Shown piece by piece: positions 8,183-10,931 of a DNA stretch of 10,931 nucleotides (position 1 is its first letter; each line of letters opens with the position of its first letter). The DNA is from Saccoglossus kowalevskii (Eukaryota > Hemichordata > Enteropneusta > Harrimaniidae). Made by a program: the position numbers and the translations under genes. The notes under the pieces are model-generated. The model was not told where the DNA came from, did not search any database, and saw only the letters and a list, made by a program, of their open reading frames with translations. The stretch is from contig NW_003116965.1 in the NCBI RefSeq assembly GCF_000003605.2, positions 26,626 to 37,556 on the forward strand, read 5' to 3'.

Positions 8183-8841
8183 CTACAGAGAAAAGAATAA
8201 GATAAGATAAACTAAATTACAGATGAATTGAAAAATAAAATACATACAAAATACATTTCTACATGAAAAGAAATTATTTGCTGCCTCTAATAGGGAATGC
8301 TCTTTTTATGAAATGAATGACTTCTTTTAATGTTTGTTTATAATTTGCATTCACGAAGTAAATATAAATAAGATTGTTTTTGTGTTTTAACATTTTGAAA
8401 ATCTGGGGATATACTGAGTGAAGTTTCTTTCTTGTTTCTGTGAATAATTTATAAAAAATAAAAAATGCAGGTCATTTTGGTTTCAGAGATTGCATTTTTT
8501 GTTCAACCTTGTTCAATTTGAAGTCTATGTGTGCTAAATTTCATTTTAGTCAAAATGCCTATTTGATGTTTCCATTTTGTCCCAATGTTCTTGCCTAATG
8601 TTTATGTATAGCTTCAAACAGGTTTAGTACTAAGCAACTGAATGTGTGATTCGATTATTTAATTGCATTGGTTTTGTTATAACTTCAGTAGCTTTGTCAG
8701 CTAGTCTTTTCATGATCTATTCATATTGAATATATGTAAATGATATTCAGGGATTGCGTTAACCCCATATTTTGCTTCCCGGACTCCAATTATTGAAGAG
8801 GGACCCAGTTTTTCTGGCAAGCTGTGGTCCAATCTCTAACA
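8183..8841 (-). other. intron between exons A and B, left part, no gene seen
   Basis: Intron sequence (whole intron 8183-10007, 1825 bp, phase 0). It is AT-rich with scattered T runs and no tandem structure. A less AT-rich stretch at about 8750-8830 (GGGATTGCGTTAACCCCATA and onward, CCCGGACTCC) looks like a remnant of another dispersed repeat, but I cannot name it. Confidence 0.6.
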
Positions 8842-9469
8842 CGCAGCCTATCGGCTGCGATAGCTCCGCTGTTAGCAATGCACATTTCAATTAAAGAACT
8901 GAAGACATCATTAGAAAATGAACAATATGTATAGTATCAAAGCAATCGGACTTACAGTTTTTAACAAGAAGTCGAAAATATCACTTTTTACCAAAAATGA
9001 CAAAAATATTCACTAAAATTAGAGAATTGAAGATATCATCACGAAATGAACAAATCTGAGAGAGGTCCACATGTAGTATTATTATATATGTAATATCAAA
9101 GCAATCGGACTTGCGGTTTTTAACAAGAAGTCGAAAATATCACTTTTTACCAAAAATGACAAAAATATTCACCAAAATTATAGAATTGCAGATATCATCA
9201 CGAAATGAACAAATCTGAGAGAGGTCCACATGTAGTACCTATACATGTAATATCAAAGCAATTGCACTTGCGGTTTTTAACAAGAAGTCGAAAATATCAC
9301 TTTTTACCAAAAATGACAAAAATATTCACCAAAATTAGAGAATTGAAGATATCAAGAAGAAGTCAAAAAAGGAAAACATTGACACGGATGACCGACGACG
9401 GACGACGACTGACGACTCATATCACTCATATGATAAGCTTCGCTCGACAAAGTGGACAGCGGAGCTAAT
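8842..9469 (+). mobile_element. third element type, copy 2: complete with both ends
   Basis: The head stem CGCAGCC-TATC-GGCTGCG (8842-8859) is followed by TAGCTCCGCTGT (8861-8872). The body has units of 157-159 bp (landmark at 9032, 9191, 9348; a shortened first unit from 8904). The tail has a GACGACGG simple tract (9381-9416) and a hairpin (9436-9466), ending ACAGCGGAGCTA (9456-9467), the exact inverse of TAGCTCCGCTGT. With TA as a possible target duplication the body is 8861-9467, about 607 bp. The head stem is shared with copy 1, so it may belong to the element too. The 87-codon frame at 9205-9468 is repeat sequence running into the tail. Confidence 0.75.
9436..9466 (+). repeat. terminal hairpin of copy 2
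   Basis: AGCTTCGCT (9436-9444) pairs with AGCGGAGCT (9458-9466), with one T-G wobble, around a 13-nt loop, and is followed by AATAA. It sits right after the GACGACGG tract. Confidence 0.7.
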
Positions 9470-10007
9470 AAAGTTATCCAGGGTCAAATTTCAATTTCTT
9501 AAAATCGTCTTGCCGAGACATAGTGCAAAACCTGTGTTCTGTATTTAAATTTTAAGTGTTTTATTTTATTTATTTCATAATTTTATTTTCTATTGTAATT
9601 CAGTTGCAAACACTATCAGTTTATCCAGAGAATTTGCAGACTTTCTTTTGTTGCAGCTGTGAGAACAATATCATCAGTGAAGAGAAGTGATGTATTTTTT
9701 GGATTGTTTTAGTCTATATCTTGAATTTTAAATCTGTGACCAATGAATGTGAAAGTTAAAAAGTGTTTGGAAGGTCTCGCTTCACTCAATCATGAATTCT
9801 GAAATTTACCAAGTTTTACTTCAAATTGCATGATTTGTGTTTTACAAATCTGACCATTGATTGGAATTTAAAGAAAAGACCTTATCTCCAGATTCTGTCA
9901 AAACATTTTGTCAGGTCAATGAAGCATGTTTTGTTATTATGATGAAAAATAAGGGTGTCAAGTCAAGCCTGTTGATAACCATTGCAAATATTTTTCTTTA
10001 TACTTAC
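9470..10007 (-). other. intron between exons A and B, right part, no gene seen
   Basis: AT-rich intron with T-rich stretches and no tandem or inverted repeats that I can see. It ends at the exon A donor GTAAGT (10007-10002). Confidence 0.65.
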
Positions 10008-10136
10008 ATCACGGAAGAACGTTCTAGTTTTTGTCAAGACATGTTGCAGCTCAGTTAGCTCTAAATAATTACGCTTTAATGACTCAGTGTTGTTGTTCAC
10101 ATCCTTCATCTCATTCTCTAGCTTCTCAAAAGTTGC
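10008..10136 (-). CDS. ATP6V0A: V-type proton ATPase 116-kDa subunit a, internal exon A (partial gene)
   Basis: This 129-nt exon encodes 43 codons read in phase 0: AT, FEKLENEMKDVNNNTESLKR, NYLELTELQHVL and TKTRTFFRD. It matches the conserved coiled-coil segment of the N-terminal cytosolic domain in animal subunit a (pattern FEK.E.E......N...LKRN.LELTEL...L.KT..FF). In the family this stretch lies roughly at residues 90-130 of about 830 and belongs to the arm that meets the peripheral EG stalks. The acceptor is CTTATTTTAAG (ending at 10137) and the donor GTAAGTATAAAG. The upstream exons with the start codon are beyond the right edge, and the intron before it starts with a 45-bp minisatellite only 40 bp away. 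Confidence 0.95.
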
Positions 10137-10147
10137 CTTAAAATAAG

Positions 10148-10184
10148 AAAATTAGTCATGAGATCAAAACAAAATTAGTCATGA
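10148..10184 (-). promoter_or_regulatory. duplicated branch-point-like motif before the exon A acceptor
   Basis: AAAATTAGTCATGA occurs at 10148-10161 and 10171-10184. On the transcribed strand each copy reads TCATGACTAATTTT, which includes CTAAT, a good match to the yTnAy branch consensus. The candidate branch adenines are at about 10152 and 10175, 16 and 39 nt before the exon. The farther one is at the more usual distance. Confidence 0.5.
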
Positions 10185-10931
10185 ATCCACAACAAAATCA
10201 CAGGGACACTGGTAAGTTCCCAATGAGATGATAACAACAAAAGCACATACACACTGATCAGTCACCAATGAGATGTCAACAACAAAAGCACAGGCACACT
10301 GGTCAGTCACCAATGAGATGTCCACAACAAAAACAGGCATACTGATCAGTCACCAATGAGATGTCCACAACAAAAACGCAGGCACACTGGTCAGATAACA
10401 ATGAGATGTCCACAACAAAAACACAGACACACTGGTCAGTTACCAATGAGATGTTCACAACAAAAACACAGGCACACTGATCAGTTAGCAATGAATTGTC
10501 CACAACAAAAACACAGGCACACTGGTCAGTTAACAATAATATGTCCACAACAATAACACAGGCACACTGGTCAGTTAACAATGAGATGTCCACAACAACA
10601 ACACAGTCACACTGGTCAGTTAACAATAATATGTCCACAACAATAACACAGGCACACTGGTCAGTTAACAATGAGATGTCCACAACAACAACACAGGCAC
10701 ACTGGTCAGTTAACAATAATATGTCCACAACAATAACACAGGCACACTGGTCAGTTAACAATGAGATGTCCACAACAACAACACAGACACACTGGTCAGT
10801 TAACAATGAGATGTCCACAACAAAAACACAGGCACACTGGTCAGTTAACAATGAGATGCCACAACAAAAAACACATACACACTGGTCAGTTAACAATGAG
10901 ATGTCCACAACAAAAACACAGGCACACTGGT
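10176..10931. repeat. 45-bp minisatellite, 15 full units plus partial, continues beyond right edge
   Basis: Units start with CAATGAGATGTCCACAACAA and end ACACTGGTCAGTTAA. Full units begin at 10221, 10266, 10311 (43 bp, a 2-bp loss), 10354, 10399 and then every 45 bp to 10849; a partial unit runs 10894-10931. A degenerate unit at 10176-10220 is the eroded edge. The leftmost units end GTCAC and the rest mostly GTTAA. Units from 10534 to 10803 alternate between CAATAATATG..CAATAACAC and CAATGAGATG..CAACAACAC types, giving 90-bp dimers. The array is in the intron upstream of exon A. Its multiple-of-three period keeps a 201-codon minus-strand frame open, which I do not consider coding. Confidence 0.97.

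Noticed and set aside
9205-9468. 87-codon frame ending in an Arg/Thr-rich tail
   Set aside because: It covers one tandem unit plus the GACGACGG tract and terminal hairpin of copy 2; it is not conserved between units.
9861-10058. 65-codon plus-strand frame
   Set aside because: It overlaps exon A in antisense and has no recognisable features; exon A on the other strand explains the conservation.
10303-10908. 201-codon minus-strand repetitive protein (15-residue repeats)
   Set aside because: It is a translation of the 45-bp minisatellite in the intron upstream of exon A; there are no splice borders or non-repeat ends to suggest an exon.

Overview
The window is eukaryotic nuclear DNA, probably from a marine invertebrate. 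It is AT-rich (by eye about one third G+C), has spliced exons with GT..AG borders and long introns, and is crowded with minisatellites and short non-autonomous repeats. I cannot narrow the organism further from sequence alone.

The only gene I can support is on the minus strand: an internal piece of the 116-kDa subunit a of the V-type proton ATPase (V0 sector, ATP6V0A family). Three consecutive exons are present, at 10136-10008, 8182-8094 and 4483-4357 in transcription order. They join in frame (intron phases 0 and 2) to give 115 codons from the N-terminal cytosolic domain. The start codon, first exons, membrane domain and 3' end lie outside the window. The introns are 1825 bp and 3610 bp, and everything else is intronic as far as the gene model goes.

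Layout from left to right: (1) 1-1691, a 39-bp minisatellite of 43 full units; (2) 1692-2640, AT-rich intron; (3) 2641-4313, a repeat family built round an ATGGC(C/T)G hairpin, split by a 1.03-kb insertion with 24-bp terminal inverted repeats at 2789-3820; (4) exon C; (5) 4484-5067, unique AT-rich intron; (6) 5068-6087, five more hairpin units in an element ending in a GC-rich hairpin and CTAA; (7) 6088-6895, a second element of about 155-bp degenerate units ending in a GC-rich hairpin; (8) 7141-7905, a third element type with units of about 156 bp; (9) exon B; (10) 8842-9469, a second, better preserved copy of the third type; (11) unique intron, then exon A; (12) 10176-10931, a 45-bp minisatellite running off the right edge.

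All long open frames in the window come from tandem repeats whose period is a multiple of three, or cross transposon-like repeats. I do not regard any of them as genes. No RNA gene, CRISPR array, virus, toxin or prokaryotic feature was seen. The most interesting material is in the repeats: hairpins with compensating arm changes, several unrelated repeat bodies sharing one 3'-end design, a nested inverted-repeat element, direct repeats on both sides of an 89-bp exon, and a duplicated branch-point-like motif where a minisatellite meets a splice acceptor.
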